The notes under the pieces are model-generated. The model made no database searches. It was not told where the DNA came from and saw only the letters and a list, made by a program, of their open reading frames with translations. The translations under genes and the position numbers were made by a program. Below, one piece after another: positions 9,839 to 19,223 of a DNA stretch of 20,128 bases. Where the stretch lies: positions 1 through 20,128 of the forward strand of contig CAJPVJ010000829.1 in the NCBI GenBank assembly GCA_905397405.1, given 5' to 3'. The stretch's first letter is position 1. Each line of letters starts with the position of its first letter. This stretch comes from Oppiella nova (Eukaryota; Arthropoda; Arachnida; Sarcoptiformes; Oppiidae).

Positions 9839-9999
9839 TTGATTTTAAAATATTCTCTATAATTCACTGTATTATAAGATCTCTTCATCAAAAACACACC
9901 CAAAAAATATTCGCAGATATTATTGATATTATGTTTTCTACTTATTCCAGAACTTATTTAATAAATTCATTTCAACATAGTCTTAGTATTTCATTCAAT

Positions 10000-10195
10000 A
10001 AATGAGATAAAGTGAAAGCAAAGTCACAATAAATGGTATCATCCATACTATCTGCACAGAAATGAATCGACTATTTGTGTATCAGTTGTTCGCCGAATGA
10101 CTAAACTTTTTCACTCGAAAACATCGAAAAAACAGTACAAAAACTGCATCCAAATAGTCGTCGATGTATTGCAGCCAAATGATGAGGGTTTGCAT

Positions 10196-10238
<43 letters not shown>
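10000..10238. repeat. Segment F copy 2
   Basis: It follows directly on the right arm of the inverted repeat and matches 9601-9833 through the TC tract. Sequence past the tract (TTCGGTCGC) differs from that after copy 1, so the TC tract is the switch point between two arrangements. Confidence 0.92.
10198..10238 (+). repeat. (TC)n microsatellite after segment F copy 2
   Basis: A 41-base TC run at the boundary between segment F and the unique GC-richer patch that follows. Confidence 0.97.
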
Positions 10239-10239
<1 letters not shown>

Positions 10240-10241
<2 letters not shown>

Positions 10242-10560
10242 GTCGCTTATCTCTGGTCTCATAGAGTCAGTCGAAATGGTGTGTAGTGTGTGTTCGCCTG
10301 TTTGGAGCCGAGATCCCATTGATAGCGATATATTCTATCAGCACTTTCTATCTACTGGTGCTCAGCAAACAGAGTGAGCGCTCACACGAATATCTTGTGC
10401 GATGTGCTCAACCGATAGCGCAAAGTGCAGTCTCTTATCGGTTTCATATCTCTTCACTTCTCTCTCTCTATCCCAATGCCTCTCAATTCCTACGGAGAAA
10501 CACAGCGTTTGGCTTTTCCACCAATTATGGCCCCAAACCTTATCTCATAAATTGAGCCCA
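10240..10560. promoter_or_regulatory. GC-richer patch, candidate regulatory element
   Basis: Composition is clearly richer than both sides. It carries GAGTCAGTCG (10265, also present near 15138), which contains an arthropod-type initiator TCAGT, two GATAGCG words (10321, 10414), CTACTGGTGCTCAGC, and a CTCTCTCTCTATCCC run. An ATG at 10276 in good context (G at -3, G at +4) opens 33 codons ending at GAGTGAGC. No protein family is recognised in any frame. It shares words with the 3416-3960 island and the 14930-15310 patch. Confidence 0.3.
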
Positions 10561-11018
10561 TTTTTAACAAAGTCGATTCAATGCAAACACACACCAAAAA
10601 CACCAAATATATATAATACACATATAATGCACTTCGGTTTTTAGATTTTTATATTTATTTATTTATTTTTTATTCCGAGAGAGAAATAGTTAACTAAAAG
10701 ATGAATAATTGCTTTGCGAATGAATGGAAGACAACATCGAAAAAGAAAATAGAAATTATTTTTTGTCTCAAAGCCTCTGCTCTGAAATATATATAGATTT
10801 CTAGTTTGCATTGCATATTCAGTTCACAATCATATTCAGGCATTTATTTCTAGATTTTTGTAGATTTAAATGAAAAATTATTTTTCTTTTTTTTGGGTTC
10901 ACTTTCTCTCTCTGTTCTCATTCACACTATCTTTTGATACGAAATAATGAGTAAAAGTAATGTTTTAATGTAGATATCAAAACATAACATAAAGCTATTT
11001 AAATCACTGCTCACAGCC
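10561..11018. other. AT-rich stretch without visible genes
   Basis: AT-rich, with scattered CTCTCTC words and a TTTATTTATTTATTT run near 10650. I see nothing else. Confidence 0.55.
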
Positions 11019-11273
11019 CTCTCTCTCTCCCATTTCTATTACAAATTCAGTGATAGTTTTATTTCCTTTGCATTAAAAGTGGATAATTTTATAGAAAAAA
11101 ATGTTTAAATAATAAGAGAGTGAGTGAGACATAGATTGTGTCGTTACTCTCTCTCTCCCATTTCTATTACAAATTCAGTGATAGTTTTATTTCCTTTGCA
11201 TTAAAAGTGGATAATTTTATAGAAAAAAATGTTTAAATAATAAGAGAGTGAGTGAGACATAGATTGTGTCGTT
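11019..11273. repeat. Tandem duplication G, 127-bp copies with period 128
   Basis: 11019-11145 equals 11147-11273 exactly, with a single A between them. Both copies begin in a CTCTCTC run. The copy length of 127 and period of 128 match the other short tandem duplications here. Confidence 0.92.
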
Positions 11274-11293
11274 TGTTGTGTGAACTTTTCCAG

Positions 11294-11294
<1 letters not shown>

Positions 11295-11339
<45 letters not shown>
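11295..11339 (+). repeat. Interrupted (CT)n microsatellite
   Basis: A CT run of about 45 bases with one TTT interruption near 11327. On the minus strand it gives an Arg-Glu repeat in an open frame, which is a composition effect. Confidence 0.95.
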
Positions 11340-12477
11340 CTATGGTTGGCTTTTGGTGGATGTGATGCCTTTCCTCCTTTTGGCGTTTATTGATTTTAAC
11401 TAACATTCCCAGAGATAAGCACAACTGATTAGGAAATCTCTCTTCTCATACATACATTCACTTTATTATTATTATATATATAAATGTATAAATAGATAGA
11501 TATATAGCCAGTCATATACTGGCACTAAAAGTCAGTTAAATCTCGTTATAATCAAAACATATACTTAAATGCTAAGCAAAAATCTATTGAGAGAAATGAG
11601 AGAACTTTAGAGTGGATTTTGCTCCAAACAACAACAATATTAATACAATACATATCAATACATATATAGCTGTATATTTCGATATCGATTCTCGAACTCT
11701 TAATTAATGATAAAAACAATCTCTAAAACCAATAATCATATATAAAATTCTGGTTCCGGTAATACTCCAACGTTTATTCAATTTTAGGGCAATTGTAGTC
11801 CAAAACTTAGGGCACACATAGAGACAAGAAATGGGGATAAATTAATACAACAGAAAAAAAGTTCATAATTGATCTCAACTGTCGATAACAAATAAATGGT
11901 TAAATGTTTTCATTTAATTAATAAAACCATGCGTTCATTGCTTAACATATCTGACCTAAAAGTTCTTCTCAATTCTATATATAATATATAAAATTAAATA
12001 TATTTTTCGGTTTTATCAAAATCTAAACTCTAAAAGTAAAGTCAATCAAATGTAATATCAATTTAATATGAAATTATTATTATTATCACTGAGAATATGA
12101 ATTATTAGATTATTTCTTTATACAGGATTTGAATCAAGCAGATTGTGTGTAATATTTGCGTGTTTTGTAAGCATTGAATTACAGCACAGACTTTGGGACA
12201 AAGTTTTTATAAAACAAAAATCTATATAAGAGTTATACACATAAGATATGAGATATGAATGCCGGGGGAAGTGAACGAAATGCGGGGCAAAATTGATTAC
12301 AACTAAAATATATCTCTATTTCTTGTGTACAGAAAAATTATCAGTAAATCAATTATTATCACAAGAAAACTGTTGAGACATGTATTGTGAGAGTTAAGCG
12401 TTTTTCAACTCATGCGAAATAACTCAAGACTTATTTGAGTGCGTTTTATATTATATTAAAGCCTATTATATTACTTG

Positions 12478-12479
<2 letters not shown>
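11340..12479. other. AT-rich stretch without visible genes
   Basis: No coding frame or RNA gene is supported. Landmarks are a perfect small hairpin GCCAGT-CATAT-ACTGGC at 11507-11523 and the G-rich word AATGCCGGGGGAAGT at 12258-12272, which recurs with one G fewer at 14432-14445. If the MSRRKQ gene runs leftwards, this is intron. Confidence 0.55.
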
Positions 12480-12513
<34 letters not shown>

Positions 12514-12541
12514 ATTGTTGGAGAGAGAGAGAGAGAGAGAG
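12480..12541 (+). repeat. Compound (GA)n microsatellite
   Basis: Two GA runs (12480-12509 and 12520-12541) are split by CAGAATTGTT. Confidence 0.96.
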
Positions 12542-14045
12542 TTTGTGTTATCGTCAAATGCAAAAGTTATCTAAACCAGCATAAAGTCTGATATCTGAGT
12601 ATAAAACACACTGTTATTATCACTAAACAAAAAACTAGTTATATCACTGAAATACAGAATATAAGTTTATGTGTACTATATTTTTACAATCATATTCCCT
12701 CACCATTTTTTTGCCACACATATCAATGTATATTTATATCATTTCAATCATTAATGTTTTCAACAAATTTTGGTAAAAATAATTAATAAATTATTCAATA
12801 TTAATACCATTTATGTGCAGAATTTAAAAGTTTTATTTCTAAATAATTGGCACAATATTACAATTCAAACGAACAGAATATGTGAATATATTATACGATT
12901 AGAGATAGTCTTTTTTGGTAAATATATTTCTTGTCTTTATATTTCAAAAGATTACTTATCTCTTAATATAAGTAAATCTCAGAAATTTTATTTTGTCTTT
13001 ATTTTTAGAGAAATTCTTTTATATTCTGCGTAAAGTACTGACAAAAAAGTTTTCGTATAATAATAATCAGATATTTTGTCTCATAATAAAAGCTAATATT
13101 TCATATCAATAAAGAAATATTTCTTTTTGTTTTCATTTTCAGTTAATTTTTGCGTTTAAGCGATAAAATTACAATATTTTTTATATTTCGAAAAATTAGT
13201 TTCAAATTTTTCCCCATCAATGAGTTTTAACAGTTAAATGCAAACAAAAGTAAAATATAAAAGTTCCCAAAACAGTATAAGAAAAATTTTTGTGTTATAA
13301 GAGTTGTGGAAATAGTTTTGAGATTTAAATTTTAATGAGATTTTAGTCTCGGATTTTATGAGTTTACTGTAAACACGGTATACCTGTATATACATTGCAT
13401 ACAAACATAATTATAAATATAATTTGGTTTTGTTTTTTCGTTTAGTTTGTGTGAGAATTCAAATCTCAAGATTGAAATCAAAACAATAAAATCAAAAGAA
13501 AAACCCATTTCGCGAACGATTCGTACATTCATTTCATAAACCATTTAAAGCCCAAAGTGTTAATAAATATATTATTTATTTTGAGAAATTAATTGTATTA
13601 ATAAAAGTTTGCAGTAGTTTTGCCGTTTGAAACAAGTTTTCCTTCAATAAAAATATGATTTCATATATTAATACTTGATTTTAGCATTAAATTTTCATAT
13701 CAGAATCGTATAAAAATGTTTCTTAAATAGGATTTTTATTGAATTGATATTAATATTTGAATATAAAATATCAGTGCAGTTAATATGAGTTTTAATTTTC
13801 GTTTTCAAATTAATGGTTATCGCTATATATCTAAAGAGCGAGAAAACTTGTTTCCGAATTATATGACATTTATTAGCGTAAAAATCAAGAATAAAATTAG
13901 TAAACGATTGAAACGAGCAAAAAAGTTTTATATTTAAATTGATATATTTCTACAGAAATTAATGAAAAATAAAATTATATTTTACGATAAAAATAATAGA
14001 AATCTAGAGAAAAAGACGTCATATAATCAGAAAATTAGATCATAG
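12542..14045. other. AT-rich stretch without visible genes
   Basis: Very AT-rich. Short open frames (for example 12770-13033 plus and 13544-13356 minus) have AT-driven codons and no motifs. I see no repeat or RNA gene. Confidence 0.6.

Positions 14046-14087
<42 letters not shown>
14046..14087 (+). repeat. (GA)n microsatellite about 470 bp inside the putative first intron
   Basis: A GA run with one AAA interruption at about 14055. It lies downstream of the splice donor of the MSRRKQ exon, on the transcript side. Confidence 0.96.
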
Positions 14088-14092
<5 letters not shown>

Positions 14093-14551
14093 GAAAATAT
14101 GTGAATAAAAAAAGTAACAAAACTTTTATTCTGTAAATTCATAACTTTTTTGTTTGTTACCCAAACAGAAGCACAATAAGAAAAACATATGAAAAATACA
14201 TGAATAAGTTTTCTTAAGCAAAAACTCATAAAAACTTTTTTGACGCGACTTTAAATTCAGAGCAGAACCCAAACAGTAGTGAAATGTAAACGAAATATAA
14301 ATAATTATAATATATTTTTGTAGTCTTTTTAAGTTTAGTTGGAAATTATACGCGAAATATAAATATAAACATAACTACTGTTTGTGAAACACATACTTAA
14401 CATTAAGAATAAATTAGTGAATGTATTTAGAAATGCCGGGGAAGTAGTCATTAATTATAGACTCAATTAGCGATTCAAATGCATATTAAGTGGAAATACT
14501 GTACATACGAAAAAGTTTTACATGTAATAAATATTTGAGATTTTCTACGAG
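14088..14551. other. Start of the putative first intron
   Basis: AT-rich sequence downstream of the MSRRKQ donor in transcript direction. It carries AAAAGTTTT-type words and AATGCCGGGGAAGT (14432-14445). No acceptor or exon is evident. Confidence 0.4.
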
Positions 14552-14557
14552 ACTTAC
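14552..14557 (-). other. 5' splice donor of the MSRRKQ exon
   Basis: The minus strand reads AAAC^GTAAGT, a full consensus donor directly after codon 18 of the MSRRKQ frame. A weaker alternative, GACA^GTAAAC, lies seven bases upstream and would shorten the exon to 48 nt. The downstream donor is preferred for its match to U1. Without splicing the frame continues as RKSRRKSQIFIT and on into AT-rich sequence. Confidence 0.6.
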
Positions 14558-14612
14558 GTTTACTGTCCGCCAGTTTCAGTGGTTTGGGATGCGATTGCTT
14601 TCGACGGGACAT
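14558..14612 (-). CDS. First coding exon of a BCL11/SALL/FOG-class zinc-finger transcription factor (partial)
   Basis: Read on the minus strand from the ATG at 14612, this exon encodes MSRRKQSHPKPLKLADSK plus one base, then meets the donor GTAAGT (C^GTAAGT). The first in-frame ATG is used: an in-frame TGA lies 18 codons upstream at 14669-14667. In known families, an N-terminal MSRRKQxxP tag occurs in BCL11A/B, SALL1-4 and ZFPM1/2 (FOG), where its basic residues dock on the acidic face of RBBP4/RBBP7 and recruit the NuRD repressor in the nucleus. Here R3, R4, K5, Q6 and P9 are all present. The coding exon is 55 nt and ends in phase 1. From memory that equals BCL11A/B exon 1, whereas SALL1 exon 1 is longer, so BCL11 is my first choice. 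Zinc-finger exons are not in the window and should lie beyond position 1. Start context is weak (C at -3). The identification rests on a short motif, so a chance match is possible but unlikely given the motif, donor and upstream stop together. Confidence 0.68.
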
Positions 14613-14757
14613 CTGAATGGTTGGTAATCGTCGCACACGACTGTCCAGTGTTTGAAAAGCCAAAATTCAAGCGATTAGTGAAATGGGAGACAAGAGGTGC
14701 CACAGAATCGTGCCGTCAGTTCCGTGTAGTAGAAGCGGTTCAACACATCCAACGTTT
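14613..14757 (-). other. Probable 5' UTR of the MSRRKQ gene, with a minimal upstream ORF
   Basis: This stretch is clearly richer in GC than its surroundings and ends at the ATG at 14612. It holds one upstream ATG (14748), which opens a two-codon ORF, ATG TGT TGA, of a kind that can lower translation of a downstream frame. The left limit is inferred from the TATA-like box at 14786-14779. A 3' splice site immediately before the ATG (ATTCAG^ATG) cannot be excluded, but no good pyrimidine tract precedes it. Confidence 0.35.
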
Positions 14758-14778
14758 GCGAGAATTTCATATAAAAAA

Positions 14779-14786
14779 CTTTTATA
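14779..14786 (-). promoter_or_regulatory. TATA-like box TATAAAAG upstream of the MSRRKQ exon
   Basis: TATAAAAG on the minus strand is a consensus TATA box about 170 bases before the ATG. Start of transcription would be near 14757, just before the GC content rises. No clear TCAGT-type initiator sits there. AT-rich DNA yields many chance TATA words, so position and spacing are the only support. Confidence 0.3.
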
Positions 14787-15426
14787 TCGTTTATAAAAGT
14801 GAAGAAAACTTTTTTTTTCTTAATTACTATTAATATTAACAAAAAAGTTTTTCAAAGACTGTTTGAAACGAGTGAACAACAAATCCAAAGCTTTCGCCGA
14901 AAACCGCATAAACTGTTTGAATAATAATTGTGTTTAGCGTTTAGGTAGAGCTGATTGGCACTGGCGTTCACGCACTGGTAGTATATTGGGTGCACTTGTG
15001 GTGTCGGTGCTCCTCATAGAGCCAGTGCTACTCTGCAGCGATGAACACTTTGTGAGCACTTGTGATGAGACATAACATCACAAACTTTTTTCTCACACAA
15101 GATATTGTTTTCTGTATATTATATACCGATATCTAAGAGTCAGTCGTAGTATTGGTTTCGTATTCAATGCGATGACTAGCGCTCTCTCTCTCTCCCTATC
15201 GCCGGCACTTCTACACACATACTGTTCCCACTAAACTGTCTGCTCTGGCATTGTAACCAAAAAGCTACCGGAGCTGTGATACCAGAGTCACCTGTTATAA
15301 TACGTCTCAAGCGTTCAATCTGTAAAAAGTTTTGAGAAAAGTTTTTTAAACTTCTTTATAATTGTAGTTAACATCAGTTTAGAGGCATTTTTATTAATAT
15401 TTATTCTTTATTACAGAATTTGCATT
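14787..15426. promoter_or_regulatory. Upstream flank of the MSRRKQ exon, with a GC-richer patch at 14930-15310
   Basis: After an AT-rich stretch with AAAAAGTTTTTC words, the patch carries GCACTGGTA (14972), GGCACTGGC, GCCAGTGCTACT, AAGAGTCAGTCG (shared with the 10240 patch), a CTCTCTCTCTC run (15182-15195) and GCCGGCAC. For the minus-strand MSRRKQ gene this would be upstream DNA or an upstream 5' UTR exon. No reading frame is recognised. Confidence 0.35.
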
Positions 15427-15491
15427 AATTTTGTATTCACTTTGATTTTACATGGAATTTTGTATTCACTTTGATTTTACATGGAATTTTG
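15427..15491 (+). repeat. 29-bp tandem repeat, just over two units
   Basis: The unit AATTTTGTATTCACTTTGAT plus TTTACATGG occurs at 15427-15455 and 15456-15484, with seven bases of a third. A diverged third copy lies apart at 15536-15564 (TATATTCACTTTGATTTTAC), so the family is older than the exact tandem pair. Confidence 0.93.
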
Positions 15492-15564
15492 TTCACATAC
15501 ATGTCAATATACGCTTAAAATTTTAGTTATAAAATAATTTTATATTCACTTTGATTTTACACAC

Positions 15565-17172
15565 AATCAAATAAAACTTTCAATGTAAATGATACAAAGC
15601 AATAAAAGTCTAAAAATGTCATATTTGGTTATTTATATTTAAAAATTCTGTGGTTCAGTTTTTAAAAAAAATTGTGAATTTTGAATTTCAACTATTATGT
15701 TATATTATATTTTAATTACCCGACACTTAAAACAAAATAAAAAACATTTCTCAATTATGCGTACAATGAGGACAATATAAAAAGTGTGTTTTAAATATTT
15801 TATTATATAATAGAGTAATATAAAGTATAATAAAATATTTTTGCTGTTTTCAATTCATTCAAAGTGGGAATAAGTTTAATGAACTCTTCAATAGACGGCA
15901 ATTAAATAACAAATTCATTAAAATGTCTTTAATATACGGGAATTCATTGATATTTGTACAAATTGCAAACATAGATTTACAATAAATATTCAAAAATGAA
16001 TTTTCAAATATAAAATGTTATCTCAATTTATCGCCACAAATATAATAAACTTTTACTGACATTATATTTAACGTCATTTAATATTTTGCAGATTTTCAAA
16101 ACGATTTCTTTCTCTGGGCTCTCGATATAGTGAATCGCTTTTAATATATATTTCAAGGTTTTGATTGAAACGAGAGATCTTTTATATTATATTTTGTATT
16201 TTGCGTTCATAACTGTATGTATTAAAAGACATAAATCTTTTTATTTTTGGTTTTCCTATTAGGAAATTAACTATCGTTTAGGAGAGAAAATTATAGATTT
16301 ATCTCTGATAAACAATAAGTGAAAAATATTTTTTATTATAAAACTTTTTAGATCCTTAATATATTCCTACGATATATTCACTTTAAAATTTTCTCCCCGC
16401 TTATATAAACACAATTTTTCTGATCTCAAAAATCTAATCAAAAACTTTTGCTTTAAATTAAAAAATGCTTTTTTTATAATATATTTTTTATCGTAAATAA
16501 TAATTATATTTCTGTTTAATGATAAATACTGTATTGAATATAAAATTGAAGCTCAGGTTTAGGTTTAGTTTGATCTTCAAACAGATAAGAGACAAATAGT
16601 ATGCTTAGAAAAATCATCAAACGATTTGGCTGTATATCAGACACTCCCAGATATTATGAATTTTCTACAAAAAATAAATTATGCTTCAATTTTATAGCTA
16701 TTTATTAAAAATATAAATTTTATAATTTATCTCAATAGTGGTTAAGTTATAAAATATTACAATATTTTCTATACCTTTACATATTGATCAATTTTATTTG
16801 ATTTTATGTAATTCATTCATTGAATACAATTTGGTAATAAATTAAGACTTTTTTGCACTTATTTTAAGAAATATAACAAGTGTGCTATTATTTAACAGCC
16901 AGATAACTTTGAACCCAATCTCTGCAATCATTTAATTACAATCTCATTAAAACGAGTCTATAGTTTGTTAAGTACTCAATAAAATATATTTTATGTGAAA
17001 TTATATGGAAAGACTAACTGAATATGCAGTAGAGATGGCCAAACATGTCATGCCTTTCCATCATACTATATGGGATTAATTACAAGATATATATCGTAAA
17101 AATATTTAAAAACAGTTTTTTGCTAAATTTTTAAAATAATTTCTGGTTAACGTGTAATAAGATATCTTAATT
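15565..17172. other. AT-rich stretch without visible genes
   Basis: Long AT-rich DNA with no frame, RNA gene or repeat that I can support. TCATTAAAATGTC-like and AAAACTTTT words recur without order. Confidence 0.6.
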
Positions 17173-17210
17173 GCACCCAGACCTACCAACACCTGCCCCC
17201 ACCCCCTGTG
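17173..17210 (+). other. Isolated C-rich island in AT-rich DNA
   Basis: A 38-base segment with runs CACCC, CACCTG (an E-box of the ZEB/Snail type) and GCCCCCACCCCC (Sp/KLF/MAZ-like) stands alone in very AT-rich sequence. It has no coding sense that I can see. It may be a conserved regulatory element upstream of the MSRRKQ gene. Confidence 0.35.
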
Positions 17211-19132
17211 TTAGACATTCTTATCATTTTCAAAATGCTTTACCTGGATATCACAACAACTTATGACACGAGTCGTTACATAACACTTTGCAGGCAATTA
17301 TTATGTCGAAAGCGTTGACAATAAAAATGGATAGCATTTAGTATATGAAAGATCAAGTCGTTTCATATATCGTATGATTCGTGCATTTATTATATCCTTG
17401 ACTTTGAGAACACTTTCAATAATCAGAGAAATTGTTTCCAATGCTATAAAAACAGTTTATTTTTCGAATAAATTAATTTCACATTCATTGTGAGCCATTT
17501 CTAATCAAACATTTATACATTTAATAATTACAGGTATATGCAATTTACAAAATATAACATTTTGCTTATGTAGTTTTTAGTCATAGACTTGGGTTCATGG
17601 TATAGTAAAAATAAAATTGAAAAATAAATTCATTTCAAAAGGAATGTTACTTAATATCCAAATAATTTCTTAATTATAAATTAAAATCGATATTAAAACT
17701 GATATAATAAAAGATATTTTATTTAAAACAATGAAATATTTCAAACACATTTCACTTCATGACAAATAAAAAAAAGTATTTTGAATCAAGATTTCGTGCA
17801 AAACATATCTAATAATTTTGATATTTCATAAGCCTTTGGGCTTTGGTTTAGAGACAAGACAAGGACATACACTTCGCGTTTCCCTATTGTGTTTGCAATT
17901 ATTAATCTGTTCTTAATTTAGATCTTAATCTAAAACATTTCCATCAGATATCCACACAAACCCTTTATATCCGTACTGTCCTTGTGATGAGATTTCATAT
18001 AAAGTTAAATATTATAAGTGTTTAATGCATTCAATCATTTAAAATATGCTTGAATTTTATGAAGAATTTCTGTTTCCACTTATCTTTGATACAAATTATG
18101 ATAGGATTTGATTCAGAAATTAATTTTTTAAAAGTTTATGTTTTATCGATATTTAAAAATTACTTTCATCTGAAATAATAAAGAATAAAAATGAATTCAT
18201 AATAAAAATATTAGTTGTAAATGAGACTATCACTCAATAATTCCTACACTAACGGTATATAATTTATAAATGTCCTCCCTATTAATTTACCAATATATCA
18301 ATCATTTATAATTTATATTACAGATATCATTGCTAAAATAGATTAGTTTATAATCAACGTAAAATATTAGTTTCCATGCAATTTTACATTTAATTAGAAC
18401 TTCAATTAAAATTACAGTTACTTAATATTTTAAAACAAATTGTAAATTTGTTGCAACTAAAATAGCCAATTACTACCGTTTTAATAGTTTTATCGGAATA
18501 TCAAATCTGTAAATTAAATTTAATATAAATTCAATATATATTTCTATGCAAATAATGAGTTTAATTGAATAAACATAAAATAATCTCTTAAACTACTTTC
18601 TTATTATAAACATAATTACAAATTCAATGAAATGTATTTTAAGAGTAATTAATTTTGCTAAACTACAGCTACTAATCCGGGTTTTATTATAGCGTTACTG
18701 AAATCCTTGCAAATTTTGAATTTATTTATTTTCACTGAATATTTATCTCGAGATAAAGATATTAAAACATAAAATCTGTTGCAATAAAATTAAAAGTTAT
18801 TTTCTAAATTTAACTCTTTTCTCACGATTTGTTTAAATGATAAATAAAAATATGAATTTTTCAAACAAAAACATCAAAAACTATATTAAGATTTAATTTC
18901 GTTAATTAATGTGAAAATTCTTCCCAAAAATAGCTATATTTGTATAATGACTGATAAATTGAAAACACTTCGTAATCATTAATAAAGTATACGATTTGAT
19001 TGACAGTATTATTTAGTGGACAAACATCTCACAGAAAACCTTTTTCGGCACTCAATCACAAAATTACTTTTTAGATTGCGATTAAAAATTATTTGATTGA
19101 ATTTATTAGTGGAGAATATTTCTCAAATAACA
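17211..19132. other. AT-rich stretch without visible genes
   Basis: Nothing recognisable: no frame of note, no repeats, no RNA gene. Confidence 0.6.
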
Positions 19133-19176
19133 ATTTAGCTAGCACTATCTCTATTCAGTCTCAAAAATATCATAAT

Positions 19177-19179
<3 letters not shown>

Positions 19180-19218
<39 letters not shown>
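19180..19218 (+). repeat. (GA)n microsatellite in the left arm
   Basis: A pure GA run of 39 bases between the inverted-repeat arm and the G-quadruplex motif. Confidence 0.97.

Positions 19219-19220
<2 letters not shown>

Positions 19221-19223
<3 letters not shown>

Larger units (their letters stand above)
9381..9997. repeat. Large inverted repeat with arms of about 199 bp and GA/TC inner ends
   Basis: The left arm (9381-9579) ends in an AG run. The right arm (9799-9997) begins in a TC run and continues as the reverse complement of the left arm, with a 2-bp difference (ATGTACAG against ATACAG) and a slightly different run length. The 219-bp centre (9580-9798) is largely segment F. A transcript or single strand could fold into a long hairpin. 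No transposase or known foldback family is recognised. Confidence 0.9.

Noticed and set aside
9712-10319. Minus-strand frames with long Arg-Glu repeats
   Set aside because: They are translations of the TC microsatellites and are duplicated only because segment F is duplicated.
14579-14833. Plus-strand frame with VVWDAIAFDG, slightly like the VMVWGAI segment of Tc1/mariner transposases
   Set aside because: It starts without an ATG, the similarity ends after about ten residues, no DDE context follows, and the opposite strand carries a better supported exon.
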